The notes under the pieces: generated by a model | The model's input: only the letters and a program-made list of their open reading frames with translations | Told to the model about the DNA's origin: nothing | Databases searched by the model: none | Program-made: the position numbers and the translations under genes | Shown: positions 23,599 to 32,872 of the stretch, piece by piece | Layout: the number at the start of each line of letters is the position of its first letter | How positions within the stretch are numbered: the stretch's first letter is position 1 | From: Curvularia sp. ZM96 | Lineage: Eukaryota; Ascomycota; Dothideomycetes; Pleosporales; Pleosporaceae | Length of the DNA: 64,000 bases | NCBI GenBank assembly: GCA_022457065.1 | Contig: JAJGBQ010000001.1 | Span: 1,860,001-1,924,000 of the forward strand | Direction: 5' to 3'

Positions 23599-23604
23599 TA
23601 TAAA
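23599..23604 (+). promoter_or_regulatory. TATA box of small surface-type protein gene
   Basis: TATAAA lies about 120 bp before the ATG at 23725 and just upstream of a pyrimidine-rich leader, the arrangement expected for a strongly expressed fungal gene. Confidence 0.5.
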
Positions 23605-23724
23605 GCCTACCGTGCTCGCCTCTCCAATCTCTATCAAGCCAAACCTACAATCTCTCCCTCACTTCCTCTCTGTCTCTTGTTTGCTCTTCAAAAAGTCTAC
23701 TTCCTCCAATAGAGACTTGCCAAA

Positions 23725-23934
23725 ATGCTCTTCAAGGCCGTTCTTCTGTCCGCCCTCCTGGCCATCGCCGGCGCCGCCGACACAACAACAAGCACCAAAT
23801 CTGAAAAGACGACCGTCACCGAAACAAAGTCGGCTACCAGCACCCACCACAGCAACCCCGCTCCCATGATGACCGCCGATGCCGCCGCTATTGGTCTCGG
23901 CGCCATGGGTATCGCCGCCATGGGCCTGTTGTAA
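23725..23934 (+). CDS. tiny secreted Thr/Ser-rich protein, possibly GPI-anchored
   Basis: A 69-aa unspliced protein. It has a signal peptide (MLFKAVLLSALLAIAGAA), a Thr/Ser/Lys-rich middle with potential O-glycosylation sites, and a C-terminal hydrophobic stretch rich in Ala and Gly (AAAIGLGAMGIAAMGLL) ending at the C-terminus. That layout is what GPI-anchored or membrane-tethered small wall proteins show, with a plausible omega region around the NPAPMMTAD segment. It has no cysteine and no named domain. The TATA box, CT-rich leader and CAAAATG start context all favour a real, well expressed gene. Confidence 0.75.
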   Translation: MLFKAVLLSALLAIAGAADTTTSTKSEKTTVTETKSATSTHHSNPAPMMTADAAAIGLGAMGIAAMGLL

Positions 23935-25785
23935 AGTCATACAATCGGGAATGGATATCTTCGGCTTATAGAAGGGATTGTATGCAACAGCATCCATGGG
24001 AATTGGGGGCTCAACGTGTATTATATCATGGACTAAGGGAAATCGGCCGTATCCGATAGGATATATATGGGCTTAATCAATCAATCAACTCGTTTTATCT
24101 TCGATCATCCATCCCACATATGTTCTGGAGTTGTGTTGTCGAGTGGCGTAGGAGGGCTCCACATGCTATGGCAGTGATGTCTTTTTCTCCCTCCTGCTCT
24201 CCTCCTAGGTATCTGCTCTAGAGTTCCTATTGAACCTGGGTGAGAAGAGACGCAGTGTGTGCGTGTGCGTGTGCGCTGTATCCGCATACTACCCAATTGT
24301 ACTGCATAAACTCATCAACCCACTCTCATGCTTCCTTATCCCCATGTTTCCGGAATGTCAATTCCTGTACACTCCCCGAAATCCTGCAGCATATCAGTCT
24401 CCAACCGTAGTCGTCGCCGTTCAATTATACCACACCCGCAATCCACCCAAAGACTACAAGCGTTTGCAAAAGCCTCGTACCTATTTCTCCTCTTTCGCAT
24501 CAACACGATGACGACTAATCTCGGGATAGAACACCCTGTTTCCTCTATATAAAAAAATCGAACCTGCCTCCCAGCCCCTAAATTGTTTCTGTTTCGGCAC
24601 CTCATCTCACACTACTATGTCCTATCCATACTGCATCTCACTGACGAACAAAAAAGACTTGAGTCCATACCCTCTCACAGGTCTTTCACTGGAAATACCA
24701 AACAGAATCGCAGAACCGTCAGCGACGGCTCATACAAACAAAAACGCTGTCCGACACTCTTGAACAAACAAGCCCTCTCTCCCCCACTAAAAGCACTCAA
24801 ATGCTACTATCCAAGCACGAGAACCAAGTTATTGAACCCACGCCTAGAATAATGCCCCACCAAATACCCTTCGCCAACCGCCCTCCCATAACTCTGCGTG
24901 ACATCTCCCTTCCTCGCTTGTCAAAGTGTCACAAACCCCCCAAGTCCAATCTCCGACCGCTTTCATGTCGGGGGTTGCCTAGCTTCTCACCACGTGGAAT
25001 GAAGGGATGGTTAGGTGTGGGCGTGGACGAACTGTCATGTTTCGTTTGGGGTCATAATGTCAGCTTTATGAGGGATGCAGATCTGGTGGGGACGGTTTGG
25101 TGGAGTGAACGCGTGGAGAAGGGGTAGGTGGAAGTGGAGGTGGGGATTACAGGGATATTCTTGGTATCCGGGAGATTTGGGCCATGGGCAGGGATTGGGT
25201 GTGCATGTGACGTAGAAGCAGACCAGAGAGCAGGGTTAGCTATGTAGATGATTTCTGGGCGTAATATGCGTGTCTTGTCGGTACCACAGAATTGTTTCGG
25301 TTGGGAATGGGCTAGCTCATGGCGGGAATTGAGAAAATTGGCAAAATGAGAGTGCAAGAGAGAGGACATTGTATGGATAGAACTTTTGTTTTCAGAATTG
25401 CTGTCGAGACTGACAGCTGCTCTTTTTTAGACATTGACGATAATATTGTTTTACGCTCTTAACGGAAGACGGAAATGGCAAGGGATGATAGAGAATAGGA
25501 TGAAATACAGCGTTGTAAAAAATACTTCCATTTTATGAAAGTCGACACCCAGCATAGCGTTTTTACAGCCAAGACCGAGCATATAGAACATAGAGAGATA
25601 AGCTGTTAAAAACACGATGCCAGTGAAAAGAAATAAATTTCGCCCATCAAGGCTGATGCCCTAAAAACAGAGGTAGGTCGAATATACAAAACTAAGAATA
25701 TAAGTATATCATCCCGTCCAGATCGTCAAGAGAAGAAAAAGCTGCCCGCACTAACTTGGGTCCAGCTCTGATCTACACACTACGC
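23935..25785. other. 1.85-kb intergenic stretch, no gene
   Basis: Holds a short GTGTGC repeat near 24255-24277 and scattered A/T-rich tracts. No frame longer than about 108 codons and none with a motif. Two convergent 3' ends face each other here. Confidence 0.45.
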
Positions 25786-26895
25786 TTAAGCAAAGTTGCT
25801 AGAGGCAGTCTTTGTGGTGCCAGAAGCAACGCTGACACCCTTGACAATGATAGGCGAACCACTGGTGCCAGTGACCTTGACGTCGACAGTGTCGGCACCG
25901 AAACCAGCAGCGTTCTCGAAGTAGTTGTAGTCCTTCCTCTGGGTGGCCTTCCAGGTGTTACCACCGTCGGTCGAGACCTCGAGAGACTTGACCTCGACGT
26001 TGGAGTTCACGACTTGCATGGAGAACCAGAACTTGCTGGTGCCAGACTTGTTCTTGAGCACAATGGGAGTGGTGATGCCACAAGGAACAACCTCCCAAGA
26101 GACGGAAATCACACCCTTGGAGGGGTCGGCGAGTTTCTTGAAGGCGTCAGGGTACAGGTCAAGGTGGTGAGGACCGCAGCCAGGGCACTGGTCAACGACC
26201 ATGGCGGTGATCTTGTCACCGGAGGGACCAGTGACGCTGACACAGGTACCGCAGGCGCCGGCGCTGTTCCAGTCGGAGTCGGTGAGCGCGGTACCGAAAA
26301 TGCCGCTAGGAATGGTGTAGCCAGTGAAGGAACACTTGCCACCATCGGTGTTGCCTCCATAGAAAGTGGCCTCGCCGCGCTTGGAGCCTGCAGAGGCAGT
26401 GCTGGGGTTGTTGTTGGAAGCAGCCTTAGCAACAGGAGAGTAAGCAGCTGGGGAAGAAGCGGCCGCAGCAGGAGCAGAAGTGGGGTATGCGGCGGAGTTT
26501 GCAGCTGGGCTAGAGGTTGGGGCCTTGGAAGAGGCTGGTGCGGCACTGGAGTTGAATGGAGCCGAGGATGGGTTGCTTTCACAGACCGAGGCTGTTGGGC
26601 GAACAGTCACGGTAGTGGTGATATCAACAGTGCTGGTTGACTTTGGCTTGGAGGGCATGGAGCCATAACCTGGGGTGACGGTGACGTAGACCTTCTCATA
26701 GGTGGTAGCGGTAACAGTGGGCCTTGAGCAGGTGGTAGGCTTGCTGCTCGTGACATCGGCAACCTTCGCACCGGTAGCAGTCTCGTAGACAGTCTCATAC
26801 TCGGTCTGAGTGTAAGTCTTCTGAGCCGGGCAGGAAGAGCCGGCGGCAGCAGCGAGGCCAGCAATGGGCAGGATGGAGAAGATGGTGGACTTCAT
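25786..26895 (-). CDS. secreted expansin-like protein
   Basis: A single minus-strand exon of 369 aa. It has a signal peptide (MKSTIFSILPIAGLAAAAG), a Thr-rich region with repeated YEKVYVTVT/TEYETVYETAT-like strings, and a long Ala/Ser/Pro linker (about residues 105-170). From about 173 follows a double-psi beta-barrel domain (GEATFYGGNTDGGKC, GACGTCVSVTGPSG, VDQCPGCGPHHLDLYPDAF). The last about 95 residues match the expansin C-terminal/CBM63-like domain (VLKNKSGTSKFWFSMQVVN, EVSTDGGNTWK). Expansin-like proteins loosen cell-wall polysaccharides without hydrolysis, or act on the fungus's own wall. The HLDL motif, with its Asp, is kept. It stands alone, with gene-free DNA on both sides. Confidence 0.9.
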   Translation of the reverse strand: MKSTIFSILPIAGLAAAAGSSCPAQKTYTQTEYETVYETATGAKVADVTSSKPTTCSRPTVTATTYEKVYVTVTPGYGSMPSKPKSTSTVDITTTVTVRPTASVCESNPSSAPFNSSAAPASSKAPTSSPAANSAAYPTSAPAAAASSPAAYSPVAKAASNNNPSTASAGSKRGEATFYGGNTDGGKCSFTGYTIPSGIFGTALTDSDWNSAGACGTCVSVTGPSGDKITAMVVDQCPGCGPHHLDLYPDAFKKLADPSKGVISVSWEVVPCGITTPIVLKNKSGTSKFWFSMQVVNSNVEVKSLEVSTDGGNTWKATQRKDYNYFENAAGFGADTVDVKVTGTSGSPIIVKGVSVASGTTKTASSNFA

Positions 26896-28283
26896 AATGT
26901 CTTACTTCTAGTCGACAGTTTAGTTTTGACAAACAACGCGAATAATGATTCAGGTAACGAGCGACAGCAGCACAGCGGCTTGAAAATGAGTGACTGGACG
27001 AAGCAGAAGGAATGACTTGAGTTTGGCTTTGCCACGAGGCGGATGAGGTAGTAAATGAACGCTCCACCAACAACAAGCGCCCCCGCCCTGGTACATAAAC
27101 CCCAGGCCCGGCTGACACCTCATTTCACGAGAGCAGGGCAGCGGCCACCAGCTCGGACAAACACCATGTGGAGATTGTGCCTCCGGAAGCGATTGGAAAT
27201 AAGCTCATCTCCTGTTTGATGTTCCCCTGCCCAACCTGCCAAAGACGGCCAAACGTCTCACAGACGCAATGCGCATTGCGCCTCTGGCAGGCTGTTCCCG
27301 CGACGAAAATACACTCTAACAAGCCGGTGTCTGGGATTCGGGAATGCTAAAGTTGTTTCAGAAAAAGGCTTGTGTGATGCTTGGCGAGATGGGAAACGGG
27401 GCCGCGAGCTGCGATGCTGGGATGAAGGGTGCGCTAGTGGAACATCAAACGGGAGCGAGATAACACGGCGGCAACACAATGAGCAGAATTTATTGTCTTT
27501 CGCTAGTAGTCAATTTTTCGCGTCCAACTTTTCGGCATCCGACTCTTTAGCGTGCAACGATCCGAGCGAAATTCTGCCGCTCACTCCGGTAATTCATCGC
27601 AGGGGAATAGTCGCGGCACACGCGCGCAAAAGGTGAGGAATATAGAGGCGGATTGGACGAGCGTTCCAGCAAACACCTTGCTAGACCACTCGGGGCTTTA
27701 TCGGCACAACAACAAAATCGTGTAGTTCCTGCCGAACGGTCTAGGGCCTGTACACTCGATAATACCGCAGATTACCAGTGGAAATTGTAATGTATGTAAA
27801 TGGTGTAGCTAGCCTCGGCGAAATTTCTGCCCCGCTGCTACGACTCCGCTTTAAATACTAAGACAACGACTCGGCCGCTGACAAGGTGCCGGTATGATGC
27901 CTGGTACAGTCCAGACTTGTCGTTGTTAGTCTGTAGAACTCCAGGAGAATGCGGAGAGATCCGATGCCATCATGAGGCATGGAGGGAGGTGGAGTAGGTT
28001 GAGCCCATACAAGGCGTGGACGATCTCGAATGGAGATCGAGTATTTCCCCTATTAAACAAAAACATAATCTTGTTGTAGTATCCCAGCAGTCGGCATGTT
28101 TATAATGTGTCCTGGATAGCGCCAAGGCGGATAGAGTGCCCTCCATTGCAGATGCTCTGTGCAGAATTAGAGGTGTTGCCCATACTTATTGATAATTCTA
28201 TTTGGCCATTGCTTCCATGGTGCGTTGTCTCCGCTCTTGAACAATTGGTAGATTAGGTCTCTCAACCCCTGAGTATCGGGCGT
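26896..28283. other. 1.4-kb intergenic region, no gene
   Basis: The left part is promoter and leader of the expansin-like gene. No coding frame with support. A weak 9-bp inverted match (GCAGAATTT near 27483, AAATTCTGC near 27570) was noted but is short enough to be chance. Confidence 0.45.
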
Positions 28284-29147
28284 TCATTCCACAATGATAC
28301 AGAAATTATTCATGCCTGGGCCGTCTCGGATCTTCCTCTTTTCCGTCGTCGCTTTGGTAGGCTCTGTTATCAAAACGAACATGTAATAAGATAATTTTGA
28401 TGTCTTTTTACTGCATGTCATGTTGAAGCCAAGGCGACCCATGATTTGCAGGAGCAGCGCCTCGTCCAGGTAGCGGGAATTGTCGACGCATGGGCGTGGC
28501 AAAACGAAGAACAGTACTGGTAGTGCGGGGAGGGGGCTGTCCACTTTTGCTATGCCCGTTCGCAGAAACTTGGTGATACGCTTCAGCATCTCACCTCGTC
28601 CGGTTGCGTCCGGGACGTAGTTAAGTACTAGCGACAAGGAAATGATATCGAAACGCTCGCTATCAGTCGTTGGAAGTGGCCGTTGCATGAAATCCTGCTT
28701 CTCGATACCCGGACCCTGGCTGTTGAGATCAATCCTTGTCATGTTGATGACACCAGAGTACTTGGAAATCTCATTCTTCGTCGACAGAGCGCCGATTTCC
28801 AGACATCGAAGTTCAGGAATGCTGTGATTTTTCCCTTTTGCTGGCAGCACGTGCGACTTTTGCAACCATTCAACCAAAATCTTGCTCGAATCACCGCCCC
28901 GATCTTTTGCTTGTCCTTGCTTGCTTGCTGCTTGGTAGGTCTTTATGCCCCCATTCTTTTCGATGGCGCGAGCAATTTCTTCTGCAGTCGACAAATCTCC
29001 CTTCTTCAAAGCTGCTGCGTGCTCCTTTTGTAAACGATGATGGGTGCGGATAATGGTTCTTGACCGTTCAGAGGTCATGCGCTCCTTCGGCTTGCTGATG
29101 GGTGGTCGACCATGCGACAGAGTTTTCTGGCGCTTCTTGACAGCCAT
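28284..29147 (-). CDS. BMT2: BMT2-type 25S rRNA adenine-N1 methyltransferase
   Basis: A minus-strand single exon. The start at 29147 (MAVKKRQKTLSHGRPP) gives 287 aa; an in-frame Met eight codons further upstream is less typical. A basic N-terminal helical region is followed by the family's marker blocks: LRCLEIGALSTKNEISKY, INMTRIDLNSQGPGIEKQDF and FDIISLSLVLNYVPDATGRG, which form the SAM-binding fold of the Bmt2/SAMTOR family. In yeast Bmt2 makes m1A at position 2142 of 25S rRNA in the nucleolus. It is divergent from the L25 gene with only 177 bp between start codons, so a shared promoter is likely. Confidence 0.9.
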   Translation of the reverse strand: MAVKKRQKTLSHGRPPISKPKERMTSERSRTIIRTHHRLQKEHAAALKKGDLSTAEEIARAIEKNGGIKTYQAASKQGQAKDRGGDSSKILVEWLQKSHVLPAKGKNHSIPELRCLEIGALSTKNEISKYSGVINMTRIDLNSQGPGIEKQDFMQRPLPTTDSERFDIISLSLVLNYVPDATGRGEMLKRITKFLRTGIAKVDSPLPALPVLFFVLPRPCVDNSRYLDEALLLQIMGRLGFNMTCSKKTSKLSYYMFVLITEPTKATTEKRKIRDGPGMNNFCIIVE

Positions 29148-29324
29148 AATGCTGTTCGCGTCGCAAGTCACATGGGTCAGAGCGACGTGCTGAGAGTTCG
29201 CGGTGCAGGATCTAGCGCTAGCACTAGCGCGAGTTAGCCGAGCCCTCGCACCTGCTTTCTGTCCGCCGCAAAAAATGAATTGCGACTCTCGACACTAACC
29301 ACCAGGACCACCAACACCGCCAAA
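29148..29324. promoter_or_regulatory. short bidirectional promoter of BMT2 and RPL25
   Basis: Only 177 bp separate the two start codons, so both genes must share promoter sequence. A GCTAGCACTAGCGCGAG palindrome-like tract lies at about 29215-29231. Confidence 0.5.
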
Positions 29325-30087
29325 ATGGGACCCAAGCCAGCATCCAAGAGTACGTCCACGCATACACCGCAGCTGCGAGATCGAAAAAGGAGCAAAAACC
29401 GCGAAGCATTGCCTGCATCCCAGCAGCGCAACCTTGGTGAAGGAACTTCGCAAATGCGCCTCGATCAGCTCCCCTCAGTTTGCGCGCAAGGCTAACAATA
29501 TTCGCAGCTCCCACCAAGACCGGCAAGCAGGCCAATGCCGCTGCCAAAGCGGCCCTTCGCGGCGTAAGCCTCCCCTGATCCTCTTGAGTCGTGTCAGAAA
29601 CATATCTCTGACGGGCTGTACTTCTCGTGTGACGGACACAATTAACGAGATGACAGTCGTACGCGAACAAGAAGCGCGCCATCAGGAAGAGCACTAGCTT
29701 CCACCGGTATGTTCTGTAACACTTTGCCAGGCTCCTGCCTGCTGACATCTTCGCAGCCCTAAGACCCTCGAGCTGTCCCGCGCCGGCAAGTACCCTCGCA
29801 AGTCGGTCCCCCATGCCCCCCGCATGGACGCCGAGAAGGTCCTCATCCACCCTCTCAACACCGAGTCTGCCATGAAGAAGATTGAGGAGAACAACACCCT
29901 TGTCTTCATCTGCAACGTCAAGGCCAACAAGCGCCAAATCGCCGCCGCCCTCAAGAAGCAGTACGACGTCAGCTGCGTCAAGATCAACACCCTGATCCGC
30001 CCTGACGGCTCCAAGAAGGCTTTCTGCCGTCTCACCGCCGACGTCGACGCTCTCGACATTGCGGCTACCAAGCTCGCCATTGTTTAA
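29325..30087 (+). CDS. RPL25: 60S ribosomal protein L25 (uL23)
   Basis: Four exons (29325-29349, 29508-29563, 29657-29706, 29757-30087) join in phases 1, 0 and 2 to give 153 aa. Exon 1 carries only eight codons plus one base, a common pattern in fungal ribosomal protein genes. The Lys/Ala-rich N-terminus is followed by [20 protein letters not shown] and the conserved [31 protein letters not shown] and [15 protein letters not shown] blocks. uL23 sits at the polypeptide exit tunnel and is a docking site for SRP and nascent-chain factors. The stop at 30087 converges on TIM8. Confidence 0.95.
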
Positions 30088-30520
30088 AGAGGTGGTGTTT
30101 GTATGAGAAAAGGGCATGGTCATGATAGGGTCCTGGTTATACCCGGCAAAGGAAAAAGCGATGTGATATGCATGGCGGGCGTTCATGGGATAAACGTAGT
30201 CACGGTTGACTCGAATGAATCAATTTCCACATGGCGCCAGTATCGAACTTGGTCCTGAAACTTATTTTTCGACTGTTGCGATGATTTGTGATGTATGATT
30301 GGCCACAGTTATGTTTGCAAGTCATGAGTTACTGCCCTGTTCTTTAGAACACAGCCATACTTGTTCAACATATTTTTTTAGTTGAACAGTATTCATACAT
30401 GCATATCCTACATAGCCAACTGCAGTATGCCATCCCAGCGCAGTCCGCCATATCATATCGTGTCGTATCATATCGTACACTGCCTCCTCTTCCTACTCAA
30501 TCTCTCCTCCAACTCAGATC
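30088..30520. other. convergent 3' region RPL25 / TIM8
   Basis: Only 3' flanks of two convergent genes; short ATATCGT-like repeats occur around 30450-30480. No gene. Confidence 0.5.
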
Positions 30521-30942
30521 TCAACCCCTCAACCTCTCCAACTCCCTCAAAACAACCATATTCGCATCCAAAAATCGATCCACACACTGTCGCATACATG
30601 GCTCCTCGTACTTGTCCAACTTGCCCGTCTTGACATTGCCCGCGGGAATGCACTTGCGGAAACAGGTATCGGTCAGGGCGTGAATAGCTATGGTTTTCAC
30701 GTTAGCATTATGCTTTGCATGAACTGTCTATTTTTCTTGCTCTTTCTCTGGGGTTGAGGGACAAGGGTGCGTGTGGGTGGGGGGTGAAGGAAACGGGGGG
30801 AGGAGGGAAGGAGGAACGCACAAGATTGTATCCTGGCCTTTTGGCCCTCGTTCATGGCGAATTGTTGCAGCTCTTGCTTGTCGCGGTCCGAGAGCTTGGT
30901 TAGGTCAAGGTTGCCGAAGCTGCTGCCACCGAGGGAGTCCAT
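30521..30942 (-). CDS. TIM8: mitochondrial intermembrane-space chaperone TIM8
   Basis: Two exons on the minus strand (30942-30822 and 30687-30521) with a 134-nt intron, GTGCGT donor and ATAG acceptor, joined in phase 1. The 95-aa product starts MDSLGGSSFGNLDLTKLSD and has the twin CX3C motif (CFRKC and CMRQC, 17 residues apart) of small Tim chaperones. The LTDTCFRKCIP context, with its LDKYEEPCMRQCVDRFLD partner, fits Tim8 rather than Tim9, Tim10 or Tim13. Tim8 works with Tim13 to carry hydrophobic precursors such as Tim23 across the intermembrane space, its cysteines being oxidised by Mia40. The product is close to the usual length of about 90. Confidence 0.9.
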
Positions 30943-31304
30943 TTTTGCTTTTGGAAAAAGTGTCGCAGGTGGTTGCGGATGAGGCAGTGTGCGCTTTTTT
31001 TTTGTAGTAAGAGTGTTTTGTTTCGCGGCGAAGGAGGGTTAATGCGGGTGCGACAGGTGGTGAGGCATTGCTTGACAGAATTTCTTGACGTACTTGATGG
31101 GCGGAGGTCGGAGATTTCTGGGGTTTGGCGCCGATGGGTGGGCAGCTGGACAGGGATGTTAGTCAATTGGCAGGTTTAAGACAGAGACCTTTTGTTCGCA
31201 ATGTTTAACATGATTTGTTAGATATTTTAGAGTCTGATTTTATTGAAGGAGTTGAAATACAGGCAGTGCTAATGCATCACTAAATGTGAGCATATGCCAT
31301 AAAC
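30943..31304. other. gap between two minus-strand genes
   Basis: TIM8 promoter and 3' flank of the secreted-protein gene. Contains a T-run at about 30996-31004. No gene. Confidence 0.45.
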
Positions 31305-32507
31305 TTACACAATCGCCCAGACAATATGCTCTCTAATCACATGTCTTCCGTCCTCGCTTCGCATGACAACCTTGGATTCTTCATGCTCATGTTCTTCTGT
31401 TGCCTCCTTACTACCATCGCGTTTCCAAATAGGCATCATCCCAGGGCCTTGAACATAAAACAAAAAGTACGGCCAACTTCCCTCCTTTTCACTTTTGAAC
31501 ACCCTCACATGGGAAATGTACTTGTTTCCACCCAGCTGCCTCTTGTGTTGCATCAAAAAGTATCCTGCCCACCGCCCAACCGGGGAGCCAAGTAGCGCCT
31601 TGCCAGCATCCGTGTCCATGTTGAAGTCATGGCCTGGCCAGCCATCTGGTTCGTCCTTGGGGGGCGATAACGTACCTAAAGCACGCTTAACATGTTGATT
31701 TGTTTCCTTGTTGATAATCATGGTTACGAAGAGATACTTTATGTTTTGTGAGCCCTGCCCAGCATGCGCCCGGTTCCAAAACGCCCAGGCAATGTCAGAG
31801 ACGCTGCGTATAGCCGGAAGTTCCTCAGCGAGTGGTGCTCTTTTCCATAGCCTGCGAGCTGCTTTAGCTGCGGAAGAAAGTTGTATGGCATACACAGCTC
31901 CAGCTTCTGCGTTGACACCGATTGTATGCTCGGCACCTGTGATACGGTATTCCTTTCCGCAAACGTCGTATCGCTGGTCGGCTTTGGCAGGCAGCTTCCC
32001 TTCGTCATCCAGCTTGACAGCTGGGCCGTTGACGTGCTCAATCGAGAAGCATTGGTTCGGTCCGCCTTGATTCTTGCTCTTTGTCCCGATTCCTAGATCC
32101 ACAAAGACACTTTTGAGCATATGGCCGTCGCGACTGTCGAAGTTACACTCGGGGTCTGCTTGCTTGGCTAGAGCATCGGTGTGGTCGTTGTAGCCCCATT
32201 CACGCAGCTTGTCGATAAGATCACCGTCAAAAGCCGATTCGGCCGTCTTGTCTAAGCCATAGAGACTTGCTGCTTCCGCGTCGCTGCCTTTCATGCCTTG
32301 CAACAGCTTCGTGCCTCGAGCGATAGAAAGTTTCCATAGATCGTCATCGCCGGCTGCCTTTGTTGGCCCAAACCATTCTTCAAATGAACCGTTGTTGGGA
32401 GAGGTTTCGTTTGCGGTGCTAACGAGCTCGGAGGAGAGGTCGGGGAGGACAAGTGCGGATATGGAAGCGGCGCATATAGCGAATGCAGTTGGAAGGAACA
32501 GTTTCAT
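31305..32507 (-). CDS. secreted protein of unknown function, 400 aa
   Basis: Not recognised. A single minus-strand exon. The start at 32507 (MKLFLPTAFAICAASISALV) gives a clean signal peptide; the frame opens 15 codons upstream but that would hide it. The mature protein has few cysteines (DPECNFD, NQCFSI, DVCGKE), and charged, globular-looking composition with no membrane helix. Notable blocks are GHMLKSVFVDLGIGTKSKN, DVCGKEYRITGAEHTIGVNA and GRWAGYFLMQHKRQLGGNKY. The C-terminus ends with a His/Glu-rich stretch. It resembles lineage-restricted secreted proteins of plant-associated fungi, but no function can be assigned. Confidence 0.7.
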   Translation of the reverse strand: MKLFLPTAFAICAASISALVLPDLSSELVSTANETSPNNGSFEEWFGPTKAAGDDDLWKLSIARGTKLLQGMKGSDAEAASLYGLDKTAESAFDGDLIDKLREWGYNDHTDALAKQADPECNFDSRDGHMLKSVFVDLGIGTKSKNQGGPNQCFSIEHVNGPAVKLDDEGKLPAKADQRYDVCGKEYRITGAEHTIGVNAEAGAVYAIQLSSAAKAARRLWKRAPLAEELPAIRSVSDIAWAFWNRAHAGQGSQNIKYLFVTMIINKETNQHVKRALGTLSPPKDEPDGWPGHDFNMDTDAGKALLGSPVGRWAGYFLMQHKRQLGGNKYISHVRVFKSEKEGSWPYFLFYVQGPGMMPIWKRDGSKEATEEHEHEESKVVMRSEDGRHVIREHIVWAIV

Positions 32508-32872
32508 AGCGGGTGACAAGCGACCGAGGCCAAGACAGAGAGTGTAAAACAAGCAAGAGAGTGACTTTCCTTTGCACTGTGATATTGCAGACCGGAGTGG
32601 GTACGGAGCGTGTTAGCAACAAGTGATTGCAGCATGCAGCACCAGGTTTCTCAAACGAAAGGAAATTACAGAACCAGGAAACAGGCTATGAAAGCAGTAA
32701 AACCAACGCCTAATCTTGCAATTTGTGAATTACACAGCTCATGATAAGAATGCTTTTAGAGAAAATTGCCTTAAAACACCAGAATTAATACCGGATATCG
32801 TGTTTCGTACAATTTGACAAACACTGTCGCGTATAGACTTTTTCTGCTTCTACCCCTATGCATACTCTATGC
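32508..32872. other. gap between two minus-strand genes
   Basis: Promoter side of the secreted-protein gene and 3' flank of the transporter; nothing further seen. Confidence 0.45.

Noticed and set aside
25756..26640. 294-codon plus-strand frame
   Set aside because: Antisense shadow of the expansin-like gene.
27483..27578. Weak inverted match that could be a MITE
   Set aside because: Only 9 bp per arm about 80 bp apart; expected by chance at this scale.
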